DNA of 64,000 nt, taken from contig NC_014160.1 in the NCBI RefSeq assembly GCF_000092185.1, positions 62,001-126,000 of the forward strand. The letters are read 5' to 3'. Source of the DNA: Thermosphaera aggregans DSM 11486. Its GTDB lineage: Archaea > Thermoproteota > Thermoprotei_A > Sulfolobales > Desulfurococcaceae. The translations under genes and the position numbers were made by a program. Positions 52,578 to 60,729 of this stretch are shown here, piece after piece (positions within the stretch are counted from its first letter, which is position 1; each line of letters starts with the position of its first letter). The notes under the pieces are model-generated. The model saw only the letters and a list, made by a program, of their open reading frames with translations. It was not told where the DNA came from and made no database searches.

Positions 52578-53864
52578 TCAAAGGCTGATCAGTAGTAAGA
52601 AAGGATAATATATTAAGGTGTTTACCAACGTTACAAAAGCCCCGGCTTTGACGAACTCCTTGAAAGACAGGGTTGTCCTATATTTCGACTCAAGATATTC
52701 CATGATGATTATATTAGATGCTGCGCCCAGCGGCATCAGATTTCCAGCAATAGTTGACATTGATGCGAGAGTGAGCCATTCAGGAATATTGCTCCCAGTG
52801 CAGCCAATGGTTTTCAAATAACCGATATACAAGTTTACGAAGGGCACGTTGCTGAGGACTTGGCTTATCAGTAATGATGAAAGAGTTATCGAGACTACTG
52901 ATAAATTAGAGCCGCAACCCCCCATGGAGAAAAAGTCTAGGACTGGTTGAATAATACCGCTCCTCCAAATACCCTCGGTCGTAATGAACATGGTTATGAA
53001 GAACATTATAGTACCCCAGTCAACTTTTAGAAGCGAGTCCCGGGGGCTTGTAGTGAAGACGTAGATTCCCGCGGCAATAATGAACGGAATGAAGCCTTTC
53101 CCGCTAATGTGCGGGAGTCCATACAAGGCTAGGAAATCGTTGAGAACGAGCGCGATGACTGCTACGACAAGACCTATAAGGGCTAGCATGGCGTCTCTTC
53201 TAGATTTTAAATGCTCTGAAGGGATTGACGTTAGTACAACACTCTCGTTTCTAATACCGTAAATCTTAATCAATACTAGGGGAGTTACTACAAGGTTTAT
53301 CATTGTTGGAATAGTTAGGTAGTACATGAAGACTGGGAAAGGGGCTTGGAGTCCACTATTAATGCTTATCAACATGTTCTGAGGATTCCCTATAGGCGTC
53401 ATTACCGAGCCTATTGTTAAAGAGAAAGCGAGCAGTATGAACGAAAAGGAGAGCGGTAATCCTGCAACCCGTGAAACCGTGTATGCGATAGAGGGCCCCA
53501 TTAATGCAACAGTATCGTTAACGGTGAAAGCTGCTAGTAATCCATAGAGAATTGAAGAGCCAAGGATTAGACCATACCGGCTTCTAAACCTAGAGATGAA
53601 AGCGTAGGAAATGTATTCTAGGAGCCCTGAGGACTCTGCCAGCCCGACTATACTGAACATTCCGATGAGGAATAGAATAACGTTTAAGTCGATTATAACC
53701 CCGAGCTCATCCCATGAGACAAGTCCTGTTAAAACACTAATGAATGATGCGAAAGCCATGAAGCTCCAAATAGGGATTCTGAGAAGTCTCGTCCTTGCGA
53801 CTAAGGGTAGAATTATCAGTGCTACTAGTGTGGCACCTATTATCTGTTGGAACCCTAAATCCAT
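52578..53864 (-). CDS. Ion transporter of the ArsB/NhaD/SLC13 superfamily
   Basis: A 428-residue membrane protein with about 11-12 helices. TIGSVMTPIGNPQNMLI and the second half's SNVPFVNLYIG with MPLGAASNIIIMEYLE are the paired re-entrant motifs of this superfamily, which includes arsenite exporters, Na+/H+ antiporters and dicarboxylate carriers. Which substrate is unclear; no ArsR or ArsA neighbours are present. It starts at ATG 53864 (TTG at 53870 possible). A 231-base gap separates it from the upstream end of the orc1 transcript. Confidence 0.85.
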   Translation of the reverse strand: MDLGFQQIIGATLVALIILPLVARTRLLRIPIWSFMAFASFISVLTGLVSWDELGVIIDLNVILFLIGMFSIVGLAESSGLLEYISYAFISRFRSRYGLILGSSILYGLLAAFTVNDTVALMGPSIAYTVSRVAGLPLSFSFILLAFSLTIGSVMTPIGNPQNMLISINSGLQAPFPVFMYYLTIPTMINLVVTPLVLIKIYGIRNESVVLTSIPSEHLKSRRDAMLALIGLVVAVIALVLNDFLALYGLPHISGKGFIPFIIAAGIYVFTTSPRDSLLKVDWGTIMFFITMFITTEGIWRSGIIQPVLDFFSMGGCGSNLSVVSITLSSLLISQVLSNVPFVNLYIGYLKTIGCTGSNIPEWLTLASMSTIAGNLMPLGAASNIIIMEYLESKYRTTLSFKEFVKAGAFVTLVNTLIYYPFLLLISL

Positions 53865-53967
53865 ATGCAAAACCCTTCAGCAAACCCTGTTGCCCGTTTA
53901 ATCTTCTAATCACTAAGTTTTATGAAGACTCGGAGAAATTTAAAACAATCTTTAGCCTCCTACTCTA

Positions 53968-53983
53968 ACACTCACGTGGGTGT
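53968..53983. repeat. 16-base near-palindrome around CACGTG
   Basis: ACACTCACGTGGGTGT reads almost the same on both strands, with a perfect CACGTG centre and one mismatch pair. It lies about 100 bases upstream of the transporter gene, so it could be an operator, but there is no second copy and no regulator next to it. Confidence 0.35.
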
Positions 53984-54094
53984 ACGAGAGGAAATACTTG
54001 GAGAGCAAGCAGACACTCTTACTTGAATAATAAAGCAATGAAAGCTCAGAGCGTGGAGAAGCCGTTTATTGAATTCTCTGCTCCGTGCGAGAAA

Positions 54095-54349
54095 TCACTG
54101 TGAAGACTTGCCCCTGGCGATCCATTCCTTCCTATACTTCCACATAGAGGGGGGAGTCCAAAGTATCCATGCTGGAATAGCCTTGATAAACTCGTACGCC
54201 TCCTCCCAGCTCTCCAGGCCCAGTTTCTCCGCAAGCTCTTCAAGACCCATAGGGGTTTTCAAATACTCTCTCAACACAGTCAGGACTTTTTCATCAATAA
54301 CTATTTCCTTATCCCCTACTTTCACAACATATTCTGTAGCACTACTCAT
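54095..54349 (-). CDS. Small conserved-looking hypothetical, possible winged helix
   Basis: An 84-residue protein. A short beta start (EYVVKVGDKEIVID) is followed by VLTVLREYLKTPMGLEELAEKLGLESWEEA, which looks like a winged-helix/DNA-binding core, then a Trp-rich tail (PAWILWTPPSMWKYRKEW). The ATG at 54349 is preceded by AAGGTGGTTGAG, which decides it over the ATG at 54397. It may be a small regulator, but this is a guess from layout. Confidence 0.65.
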   Translation of the reverse strand: MSSATEYVVKVGDKEIVIDEKVLTVLREYLKTPMGLEELAEKLGLESWEEAYEFIKAIPAWILWTPPSMWKYRKEWIARGKSSQ

Positions 54350-54470
54350 CTCAACCACCTTTAAACAGCGTAATCCAACCCTGATAATCGTTATCAAGGT
54401 TTAAAATTATTGCTCCCTTACAAACCATTTTATACTGGTTAACGTATAATGATACTGGGGCGCAGCCACT

Positions 54471-54869
54471 ATGAGCTTCCAAATACCTGTTGGAGAAGTG
54501 TGCGAGGAAGAGTTTAAAGTTCTTGATGTTCACGCGGCGAAACACGTTGGAAGCGGGGACGTATCCGTTCTTTCAACACCAAGCATGATCGGGTTCATGG
54601 AGAGTGTGGCTTTAAAATGTCTCCAGAAACACCTCCCCGAAGACTATACGAGCGTTGGGGTTCTCGTTAACGTTAAACACTTGAATCCAGCCCCATTGAA
54701 CTCTATAGTGAAAGTGAAGGCTTCGATCATTAATGTTGAGGGAAGAAAGGTAGTGTTTAACGTTCAAGCAACATACAAGGATATGGTCATCGGTGAAGGA
54801 GTGCATGAAAGATTCATAGTTAACCGGAAAAAATTCGCTGACAAAATATTAGAGATAACATCCAAGTAG
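54471..54869 (+). CDS. Hotdog-fold thioesterase (FlK-like)
   Basis: A 132-residue hotdog-fold acyl-CoA thioesterase. HVGSGDVSVLSTPSMIGFMESVALKCL and SVGVLVNVKHLNPAP give the hotdog helix and following strands as in the fluoroacetyl-CoA thioesterase group; the Thr (STPSM) and Glu (FMESV) are in catalytic positions and a His is in HLNPAP. Substrate unknown. The ATG at 54471 follows a TATA-like TTTTATACTGG about 45 bases upstream. Confidence 0.85.
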   Translation: MSFQIPVGEVCEEEFKVLDVHAAKHVGSGDVSVLSTPSMIGFMESVALKCLQKHLPEDYTSVGVLVNVKHLNPAPLNSIVKVKASIINVEGRKVVFNVQATYKDMVIGEGVHERFIVNRKKFADKILEITSK

Positions 54870-54879
54870 CAGGCGTCAA

Positions 54880-54985
54880 TGGGGCCGCCGGGATTTGAAC
54901 CCGGGATCACCGGCGCTCCGGGCTTACCTGGCCAGCGGGGTAATCACCCCAGGCCGGCATCCTAGCCAGGCTAGACTACGGCCCC
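54880..54985 (-). tRNA. tRNA-Pro (anticodon GGG) with a 31-base intron
   Basis: A 106-base precursor; 75 bases after splicing. The acceptor GGGGCCG pairs with CGGCCCC and the anticodon stem CCGGC with GCCGG. The mature loop is CTGGGGC, anticodon GGG at 54948-54950. The intron (54916-54946) sits between positions 37 and 38 and folds a canonical bulge-helix-bulge: bulge GGT, four-pair helix CTGG/CCGG, bulge AGC, then an inner helix TTACC/GGTAA. Discriminator A; no encoded CCA. Confidence 0.95.
54916..54946 (-). other. Intron of tRNA-Pro
   Basis: 31 bases removed by the archaeal splicing endonuclease, with cuts after the second base of each three-base bulge. The intron's TTACC and GGTAA segments pair to form its stem. 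Confidence 0.9.
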
Positions 54986-55011
54986 TATCCTACATGAAAA
55001 TATTATCGAAG

Positions 55012-55019
55012 ATTTAAAA
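55012..55019 (-). promoter_or_regulatory. TATA box of tRNA-Pro
   Basis: On the minus strand TTTTAAAT lies about 30 bases before the tRNA 5' end, matching the boxes of the other tRNAs in the window. Confidence 0.6.
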
Positions 55020-55231
55020 CATTTTCATTTCTCACTCTCATTATTGAATACTTTCGCCCATGGGGTTTAGTATTTAAGTCTTCTGGCAAATAATACATTA
55101 ATTACTTGATTAAAAACTCCATTAGAGATTAATTGAAGAAATATTCATAAATTTAATCATTTATTTCAAGTATTATTGGCCCATCATCTTAACACTTGGT
55201 AATACTAGATTAATACTCATCGGTGATGCTG

Positions 55232-55480
55232 ATGCCTGTGCGATACATTTGTGGAAACTGTGGATACATACTCTCAGTGTTCTACGAGGTTGGCCAGGAC
55301 TACTACGGGGTTCCAACGCCAGAGGAGGTTTACAGGATTCACGGAGGGATTTGCCCCAAGTGTAAGCATGATCTCTCAATGCCAACCCTTAACGATATTC
55401 GTATAACGAGCGCTAGGAAGTATGAAGCAGGTGTAAAAATGCCTGTTGCGGGCAGGAAAGAGGTTTCAATTCACCATTAA
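55232..55480 (+). CDS. Small zinc-ribbon protein
   Basis: An 82-residue protein. YICGNCGYIL near the N terminus and GGICPKCKHDL near residue 47 form a four-Cys zinc ribbon; the segment between (YYGVPTPEEVYRIHGG) is helical, and the tail is basic. Such proteins often bind nucleic acids or serve in larger complexes. The ATG at 55232 is chosen because GGTGAT ends four bases before it, while earlier in-frame starts overlap that site. Confidence 0.75.
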   Translation: MPVRYICGNCGYILSVFYEVGQDYYGVPTPEEVYRIHGGICPKCKHDLSMPTLNDIRITSARKYEAGVKMPVAGRKEVSIHH

Positions 55481-56217
55481 CCCACTTTTGTAAACAACTC
55501 CTCTATAATGCTGAAATCATATGTTTTCTTGTAATGCTTTAACTTCTCCACTACTGTTGCCTGATTCCATTTGAAATAACCTGCTATCACGTCCTTAAAC
55601 GGCGATCGGAACATTAGATATGAGAAAACACTTGTGACATTCCGAGGGTTGTTAGACTTTCTCGCGCTTTCCCAGTCAATCAGCACCGGCCTGTTCCCGC
55701 ACACCAGGATGTGGTCGCCAGGCCTGTTCAACTCTCCATGGTCTATTTTAACCTTGTCTAAAATGCTTAATTTCGCCAGTAGACCTTTAAACAAGGGAGG
55801 CAATGCTGGCAAGCCTCCTCTCAAAATACTGGTTTCAATGAACTCGTCGAAACCAATACACTCCCAGGGTGGGAGGAATTCTCTGAAGATGTAATCATCG
55901 TGTTCAATAAATAATCTTGGGACTAAACCTGTTTCATACGCCAGCTTCATCATTAAAGCCTCATGCCTCAAGCTCTCCCTCCTACTATCAAGCCTTCTAA
56001 GCTTCAAAACCCCTAATCCATGCTGTGCATGCTTAGCCAGCACGACAACCCCGGAAAACCCTTTTCCAATAAGCCTTAATCCTTGAAAACTCCAGCCTGT
56101 TTCGAGAAAGTATATGAAGCCTTTGGACAGGAGAGCTCTCAATCTTTGCTCGAAAACATCACATTTTGAATGAGGAAAACAAATTATCCTAGCCACGAAG
56201 TCGTCCGGCTTGGTCAA
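55477..56217 (-). CDS. Protein-kinase-fold protein, COG2112 type
   Basis: A 246-residue predicted Ser/Thr kinase of the small archaeal group related to RIO/Bud32-like lipopolysaccharide kinases. GKGFSGVVVLAKHAQHGLGVLK supplies the Gly-rich loop and ATP Lys, RHEALMMKLA the helix C Glu, KIDHGELNRPGDHILV the catalytic loop (Asp, Asn), and PVLIDWESAR the DFG-equivalent Asp. TTG at 56217 overlaps the CCA-enzyme stop (TTGA); an earlier TTG at 56271 would overlap by 58 bases. Cotranscription with the CCA enzyme is likely. Confidence 0.82.
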   Translation of the reverse strand: MTKPDDFVARIICFPHSKCDVFEQRLRALLSKGFIYFLETGWSFQGLRLIGKGFSGVVVLAKHAQHGLGVLKLRRLDSRRESLRHEALMMKLAYETGLVPRLFIEHDDYIFREFLPPWECIGFDEFIETSILRGGLPALPPLFKGLLAKLSILDKVKIDHGELNRPGDHILVCGNRPVLIDWESARKSNNPRNVTSVFSYLMFRSPFKDVIAGYFKWNQATVVEKLKHYKKTYDFSIIEELFTKVG

Positions 56218-57611
56218 CCAGTGCACTTCGCCATCCACGATGGCTTCTTCAAAACAAACTCCACCAGCCAAGCATATCCTCCTTTCTCCACGATTTCCTC
56301 CGCAATTTCAAGGTGGAGTCTCGAAACACTCGGGGTTATTGGTTTCAAATGAGGCGGAGAGTTATACTCGGAGGCTAACTCCCTCAGAGCGTCCACTATG
56401 CTGTACGTTCTACGCTTCCTCAAAGACCTGAGCCTTCCATCTTTACCAATCCATGGGCCATACTCGTTTTGAGAGTGTTTAGATATGAAGCTTTCACTTC
56501 TCTCCCTCACTGTTACCCTGGGTCCAATGTATAGCTTGTATTCCGGGATGGAACAAAGCGATGCTTCTAGAATAATATAAGCAACATCCTTCTCATTAGT
56601 CCATGTCGAAGAATCCATAATTTCGAAATCGCGATTATTAAGCAAGTTGACAACGTTCGTTTCAACCCGCTGTAGCTCCCCCCAGAGCACGTCGGGAGGC
56701 GGCGGGTCGGAAAGCGTGTACTTCAAAACTACTAAGCATCTATTAGTTGAATGCTTAACGACCTCGTCTATCGAAATAGGCTGAGGCTTGGCGTTGAAGA
56801 AATCGATGCTCGGGCTGTTTAAATAGCACCTCGCTCCTAGGATGAATGTTGAAAGGGTTTTCAAGCTAACGTTCGCGGTAACGTTTCTCAAAGGATCCAC
56901 AGGGTCCGGCATGTAGATGACGGAGTCAGGGTATTTTCTCCGTAGCTTCTTTTTAAAAACCTCCCAGTCAACATTTTCGAGCGTGTTGATGAATATTGGT
57001 ATTTCCCAATTAGAGGCTTCCTCAAGGATTTTTCTAAAAGACTTGTACTTGGCGACGAGAAGTTCCACCGCGTATCCGCTGAAACCCTTTGTTTTAAGCT
57101 CCGCGCCATACACTCCTATGGTTTTCATGAATTTTTTCAAAAGCCTAACCTGGTCCTTATCCTCGGGGGTGAGTGTTTTGTTAATGTATTCTGTGTGGAA
57201 CGGGGTTCTATCTACAGCTGATACTATTTTTCCCGGGTCGGGTACTTTGAATGCTGGCACGAGGTCTGCTTCGACACCGTTAAGAAACACTCTCACGTAT
57301 GGGTGTTCGGCAAACCTTAGCTCATATCTTCCAATCTCCTTGGCCGCTTCTAACAGAATGTTGAAACCTTTAGCCCTAAGCTCTTCCAATGTCATTGTGA
57401 GGGGGAAAAGCACGAATATGTCTAAATCTCTATCCCCTGAAAGCCAGGTATCATGCGCTATACTTCCCTGTAGCGTAACCTCTACTTGGATTCCTGAGCT
57501 TGAAGCCTTCTCCTCAATCTTCTCTGCTATTTTCTTATAAACGTTTTCGATAAGCTCGTATTCCTCTCTCTTAGGCTTAAGCATCTCTAGAACTTTTTTC
57601 TCAACATCCAT
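56214..57611 (-). CDS. cca: CCA-adding enzyme (archaeal class I tRNA nucleotidyltransferase)
   Basis: Adds the CCA tail to tRNA 3' ends, needed here since none of the three tRNAs encodes CCA. It is 465 residues. The class I catalytic motif GSIAHDTWLSGDRDLDIFV (about 49-67) carries two Asp, and EADLVPAF near 113 the third. RLLKKFMKTIGVYGAELKTKGFSGYAVELL is the conserved helical part (key piece GFSGYAVELL). The ATG at 57611 is clear. It precedes the kinase gene with a four-base overlap. Confidence 0.96.
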   Translation of the reverse strand: MDVEKKVLEMLKPKREEYELIENVYKKIAEKIEEKASSSGIQVEVTLQGSIAHDTWLSGDRDLDIFVLFPLTMTLEELRAKGFNILLEAAKEIGRYELRFAEHPYVRVFLNGVEADLVPAFKVPDPGKIVSAVDRTPFHTEYINKTLTPEDKDQVRLLKKFMKTIGVYGAELKTKGFSGYAVELLVAKYKSFRKILEEASNWEIPIFINTLENVDWEVFKKKLRRKYPDSVIYMPDPVDPLRNVTANVSLKTLSTFILGARCYLNSPSIDFFNAKPQPISIDEVVKHSTNRCLVVLKYTLSDPPPPDVLWGELQRVETNVVNLLNNRDFEIMDSSTWTNEKDVAYIILEASLCSIPEYKLYIGPRVTVRERSESFISKHSQNEYGPWIGKDGRLRSLRKRRTYSIVDALRELASEYNSPPHLKPITPSVSRLHLEIAEEIVEKGGYAWLVEFVLKKPSWMAKCTG

Positions 57612-57649
57612 GCTTTCTCACCGTACGGTTTAGACAATTTGCCGCCTTG

Positions 57650-58219
57650 CTAATCTAGTGATTTATAACACATGTCTGTGTAAATAGGCCCCCGCGGAGT
57701 AAGCGTACTCTTCTTTAAAACTATTCTTTCAACAGGGGTGGCACCGAAATCGGCATCCTTAAACTCCTCGATAAGCTTGACAAGCTTGTCCACGCCTTTT
57801 CCGCTTTTAACCCTTAACAGTGTTATGTGAGGAGTGAACTCCTCTCTATCCGCAGGAACTCTCAATCTGTGTAATTCTCTCTCAACCATGTTGTGAAGCT
57901 CAATAAGCTCGCTGGAACCCTCAGCGATCCCGGCCCACACCACTCTAGGCCTGTGTATTGTGGGGAAAACCCCCACTCCTTTGACATGCATTTCGAACCT
58001 TGAATGTTTAAGATTTGCGAGAACATTGCATACCTCTTCGACGACACTTACTGGTACCTCCCCGATGAAGCGAAGGGTTAGATGAATGTTTTCATCTTCG
58101 ACAGGTTTCACGTCCGCACCGCTTGAAGCTATCAAATCTCTAATCCTTATCAAATTCCTTAATACATCCTGGTCTTTAATCTCTATTGCTATGAAAACTC
58201 TAAGCACCTCCTCTCTCAT
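57650..58219 (-). CDS. thpR: RNA 2',3'-cyclic phosphodiesterase (ThpR, 2H family)
   Basis: Opens 2',3'-cyclic phosphates of RNA; older name 2'-5' RNA ligase. It is 189 residues with both catalytic H-x-T-x motifs, IHLTLRF near 45 and PHITLLR near 130. RVFIAIEI opens the fold. The ATG at 58219 is preferred, as the ATG at 58237 has no better site. It is 38 bases upstream of the CCA-enzyme gene on the same strand, fitting an RNA-end metabolism transcript. Confidence 0.93.
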   Translation of the reverse strand: MREEVLRVFIAIEIKDQDVLRNLIRIRDLIASSGADVKPVEDENIHLTLRFIGEVPVSVVEEVCNVLANLKHSRFEMHVKGVGVFPTIHRPRVVWAGIAEGSSELIELHNMVERELHRLRVPADREEFTPHITLLRVKSGKGVDKLVKLIEEFKDADFGATPVERIVLKKSTLTPRGPIYTDMCYKSLD

Positions 58220-58259
58220 CGAGAACCCTTCCCACATCTCAGGTTATAATCCTTTAACC

Positions 58260-58267
58260 TTATATAC
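58260..58267 (+). promoter_or_regulatory. TATA box for the UPF0200-UPF0201 pair
   Basis: TTATATAC sits about 26 bases before a short leader carrying GGTGAG (58283-58288), the ribosome site for the TTG at 58294. Confidence 0.45.
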
Positions 58268-58293
58268 TGTAGGGAAAGGATTGGTGAGCGTTT

Positions 58294-58839
58294 TTGAGAC
58301 TCATCCTGGTCGTGGGTATGCCTGGTGCGGGGAAGACCGTGGTCATTGATGTTGCCAGGGAGCTCGGTTTGAAAGTATACAACATGGGTGATGTGGTTAG
58401 GGAGGAGGCATTGAAGCGTTTCAAAGCGATAACTCCTGAAACCATGGTTAAGACGTCGATACTGCTGAGAGAGGAGCATGGTCCAAGGATCATTGCTTTA
58501 AGAACGATAGAGAAGATCGATAGAAGCCTTAACACGGTTGTAATCGACGGTGCGAGAAGCCTTGAGGAGTTAGAAGAGTTTAGGAGACTGGGAGAGACGG
58601 TGATAATCGCGGTTCACGCTTCACCCAAGACAAGGTTTCAGAGATTACTTGAGAGACGTAGGAGTGGTGACCCAGCCACTTACGAAGAGTTTTTGAAAAG
58701 GGACATGGTTGAACTAGGGTTCGGCGTTGGAAACCTGATAGCCTTGGCCGACCATATGATTGTTAACGAGTCCAGCCTTGACGAGTTGAGGAGAAAAGCA
58801 TTTGAACTATTCTCTAAGCTGGTGAGGAATAATGGTTAA
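58294..58839 (+). CDS. UPF0200-family P-loop nucleotide kinase-like protein
   Basis: A 181-residue P-loop protein: MPGAGKTVVIDVA is Walker A at 9-16, YNMGDVVREEA is the family's mark, and TVVIDGARSLEELEEF and RFQRLLERRRSGDP resemble the Asp/Arg-rich lid of nucleoside kinases. Archaeal UPF0200 proteins are often called dephospho-CoA-kinase-like, but activity is unproven. TTG at 58294 follows GGTGAG by five bases. It overlaps the next gene by eight bases. Confidence 0.88.
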   Translation: MRLILVVGMPGAGKTVVIDVARELGLKVYNMGDVVREEALKRFKAITPETMVKTSILLREEHGPRIIALRTIEKIDRSLNTVVIDGARSLEELEEFRRLGETVIIAVHASPKTRFQRLLERRRSGDPATYEEFLKRDMVELGFGVGNLIALADHMIVNESSLDELRRKAFELFSKLVRNNG

Positions 58840-59215
58840 GATAGAGGTTGAGGCTGAGGTAAGACCAACCGAAGACGTTGAAAAAGTCAAGCGGGCAGTG
58901 GTGAACGTTTACTCAGGAGATCTTGTTCTGGTGGGCGGGGGGAACTACAGCCTTCTAAGGGGAGTGTCAATGGATTTGCGCTCTCTAGAACCTTTGAGAA
59001 AGCTTATTAGGTCTCAGCAAATAGAGCCCGCCGCTAAATCATATCTACTCAGGAGGATGAGTAATGGAGAGTTAACTATCCTATTGCATAAACAGGCCGC
59101 TTTCGCCTCAAAAATCTCCTTTATCGATGATGCAAAGGAGTCGCCACTGGGTCCAATTAAAATCCACATAACCAGCGACAATCTTGAGGAAGTAGTAAAC
59201 TACCTTACCGGTTAG
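58832..59215 (+). CDS. UPF0201 family protein
   Basis: A 127-residue protein of the archaeal UPF0201 family (COG1325), predicted to be RNA-binding by fold similarity to ribosomal protein L5. VEVRPTEDVEKVKRAV-type repeats (here AEVRPTEDVEKVKRAVVN), and the conserved C-terminal SPLGPIKIHI. ATG at 58832 lies within the end of the UPF0200 gene, a pairing seen across archaea. Confidence 0.88.
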   Translation: MVKIEVEAEVRPTEDVEKVKRAVVNVYSGDLVLVGGGNYSLLRGVSMDLRSLEPLRKLIRSQQIEPAAKSYLLRRMSNGELTILLHKQAAFASKISFIDDAKESPLGPIKIHITSDNLEEVVNYLTG

Positions 59216-59551
59216 ACTCGGCATTGGCTCAGGAGTCTAAACCTCAATGGTAAGGTGTTAGCGAAACATTGAAGGCTACTCTGGGAGAAGCTTTCCCTAT
59301 TTTCATCTATACAGCAATGCTTTATAACTCGGACATCTCTCGCGGGATCAAAGCATGCATAGTTACGTGGTATTCGAACCCTAAGCCCGCCCTCATGACC
59401 ATTGCCGAGGCATGCCAATCCTTACATCAGACGAGACTGCACTAGCCAGCTAAGACCGAACCGATAGCTCTACCAGTTGTTCAGTGGTTGCGCGATATGT
59501 TAACTCGAATCCGCGATTTCGTTACTCGGTAGCGTTTGCAAGTGTGCAATC
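59216..59551. other. Gap without a recognisable gene
   Basis: 336 bases downstream of UPF0201. I see no intact coding frame with a ribosome site; one 56-codon frame on the plus strand (around 59267-59440) has no recognisable content. No hairpin, repeat array or structured-RNA consensus is obvious. Base composition is close to the neighbours'. Confidence 0.5.
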
Positions 59552-59758
59552 ATGTCTGCGAACTTCGCTGTGAGACTACTTCGCAGGCTTTACGAGAAGA
59601 TGAAGAGGTAGAGAGAAGAATTGGAGCGATGTCGCAAAGCAAGCTATGTAGAATACCTTGAGAGGATTAAAGATGTAGACGATGAAAAAGGTTTCGGAGA
59701 AAATTATAGAAGAGGTGCTAGGGCATATATGTTAGACCACGAGGATCTGAGCTCTTAA
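59552..59758 (+). pseudogene. Broken small frame resembling a VapB/RHH-type antitoxin
   Basis: From ATG 59552 the frame reads MSANFAVRLLRRLYEKMKR, then TAG at 59609-59611, then stays open for 48 codons (REELERCRKASYVEYLERIK ...) to TAA at 59756. The strand followed by a basic helix resembles the start of ribbon-helix-helix antitoxins, and the rest is helical and charged. No toxin gene follows. The in-frame TAG suggests decay. Confidence 0.45.
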
Positions 59759-59976
59759 GTGAAAGCAAGCATTGAGGGAGAAGACGTCTGGGATAACGAG
59801 GTATATAATATAAGCATTGTAACAAACCCATATTGATAAAGAAGATGAATCGGAAAATTTACCTACGTAGCAGTTTTAACGGCGGTATAACACTACAGAT
59901 CTTGAATCCCGCCGAGAATATGCTTACCCTAGCCGTTGTTTTGAATTTTCATCTCGAGCCCCTTTCTAAATAGTGG
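59759..59976. other. Gap without a recognisable gene
   Basis: 218 bases between the broken small frame and RNase Z. It is A/T-richer with a TATA-like run at about 59800 but no supported gene follows it. Confidence 0.45.
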
Positions 59977-60729
59977 CTAAAGGACTAGCGTCATGTAATC
60001 GCGGGCGACTATCACGTTCTTGTGGAATCTTGAAGCATCAATGTACAGCTCGTTATCATCCGAGTATCGAGCGCTAATGTGGGTTAGTACTAAAAGCTTC
60101 ACCCCTGCCCTGGAAGCAATCATTGCGGCATCGCCCGAGGTGGAATGCCCCTGCTCATGTGCCTCCTCCTTCATAGCGCTCGTGAAAGTTGCTTCGTGAA
60201 TCAGGATGTCAGCGTTTCTAGAATACTCTATGGTGTTTGCCGAGGGTCCTGTGTCACCTGTGTAACTTATTACTTGTCTCCCAGCCTTAACAAGGAATCC
60301 ATGGGCAGGGATCGTGTGTGCTACAGGGTATGGTATAACTGTTATTTTCTCATCAATGTATTCCCTCCCCTCGTCGATATCAATGAAGTTTAATTGGAAA
60401 TCAATATTCATTAACCGTAGCTCCATGTATTTCTCTATTAAAGCGAAAAGCTCTTTCGGCGCCATCACGTTTAACGCCTCCTTTCTGTTCGAAAGGTGCA
60501 TTGTCTGAAGAAGGCCGAATAAGCCTAAGTAGTGATCCCCGTGGAGGTGTGTAATGAATACTGTTTTGACTTTAAGAGGGCTTAGGCCGGTTTTAAGCAT
60601 TCTTGACTGGCATCCCTCTCCAACATCCAAGAGGTAGATGTTAGAGTCGGCTTTCAAGGCTATGCATGGTAATCCCCTGTTTATTGGGATGGCGGCACCT
60701 GTTCCAAGCAAGTAAATTCTAATGTTCAA
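59977..60729 (-). CDS. rnz: Ribonuclease Z (tRNA 3' endonuclease)
   Basis: Cuts pre-tRNA after the discriminator, making the end to which CCA is added. It is 250 residues of the MBL fold. HLHGDH at about 61-66 is the main metal motif, with SYTGDTGPS, HEATF and GHSTSGDAA and LTHISARY giving the remaining ligands and the Asp/His of RNase Z. TTG at 60729 overlaps the methyltransferase stop by four bases, so both are on one transcript. Confidence 0.95.
   Translation of the reverse strand: MNIRIYLLGTGAAIPINRGLPCIALKADSNIYLLDVGEGCQSRMLKTGLSPLKVKTVFITHLHGDHYLGLFGLLQTMHLSNRKEALNVMAPKELFALIEKYMELRLMNIDFQLNFIDIDEGREYIDEKITVIPYPVAHTIPAHGFLVKAGRQVISYTGDTGPSANTIEYSRNADILIHEATFTSAMKEEAHEQGHSTSGDAAMIASRAGVKLLVLTHISARYSDDNELYIDASRFHKNVIVARDYMTLVL

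Noticed and set aside
59212-59418. 68-codon minus-strand frame in the large gap
   Set aside because: No start site, no family resemblance and Cys/Arg-rich random composition.
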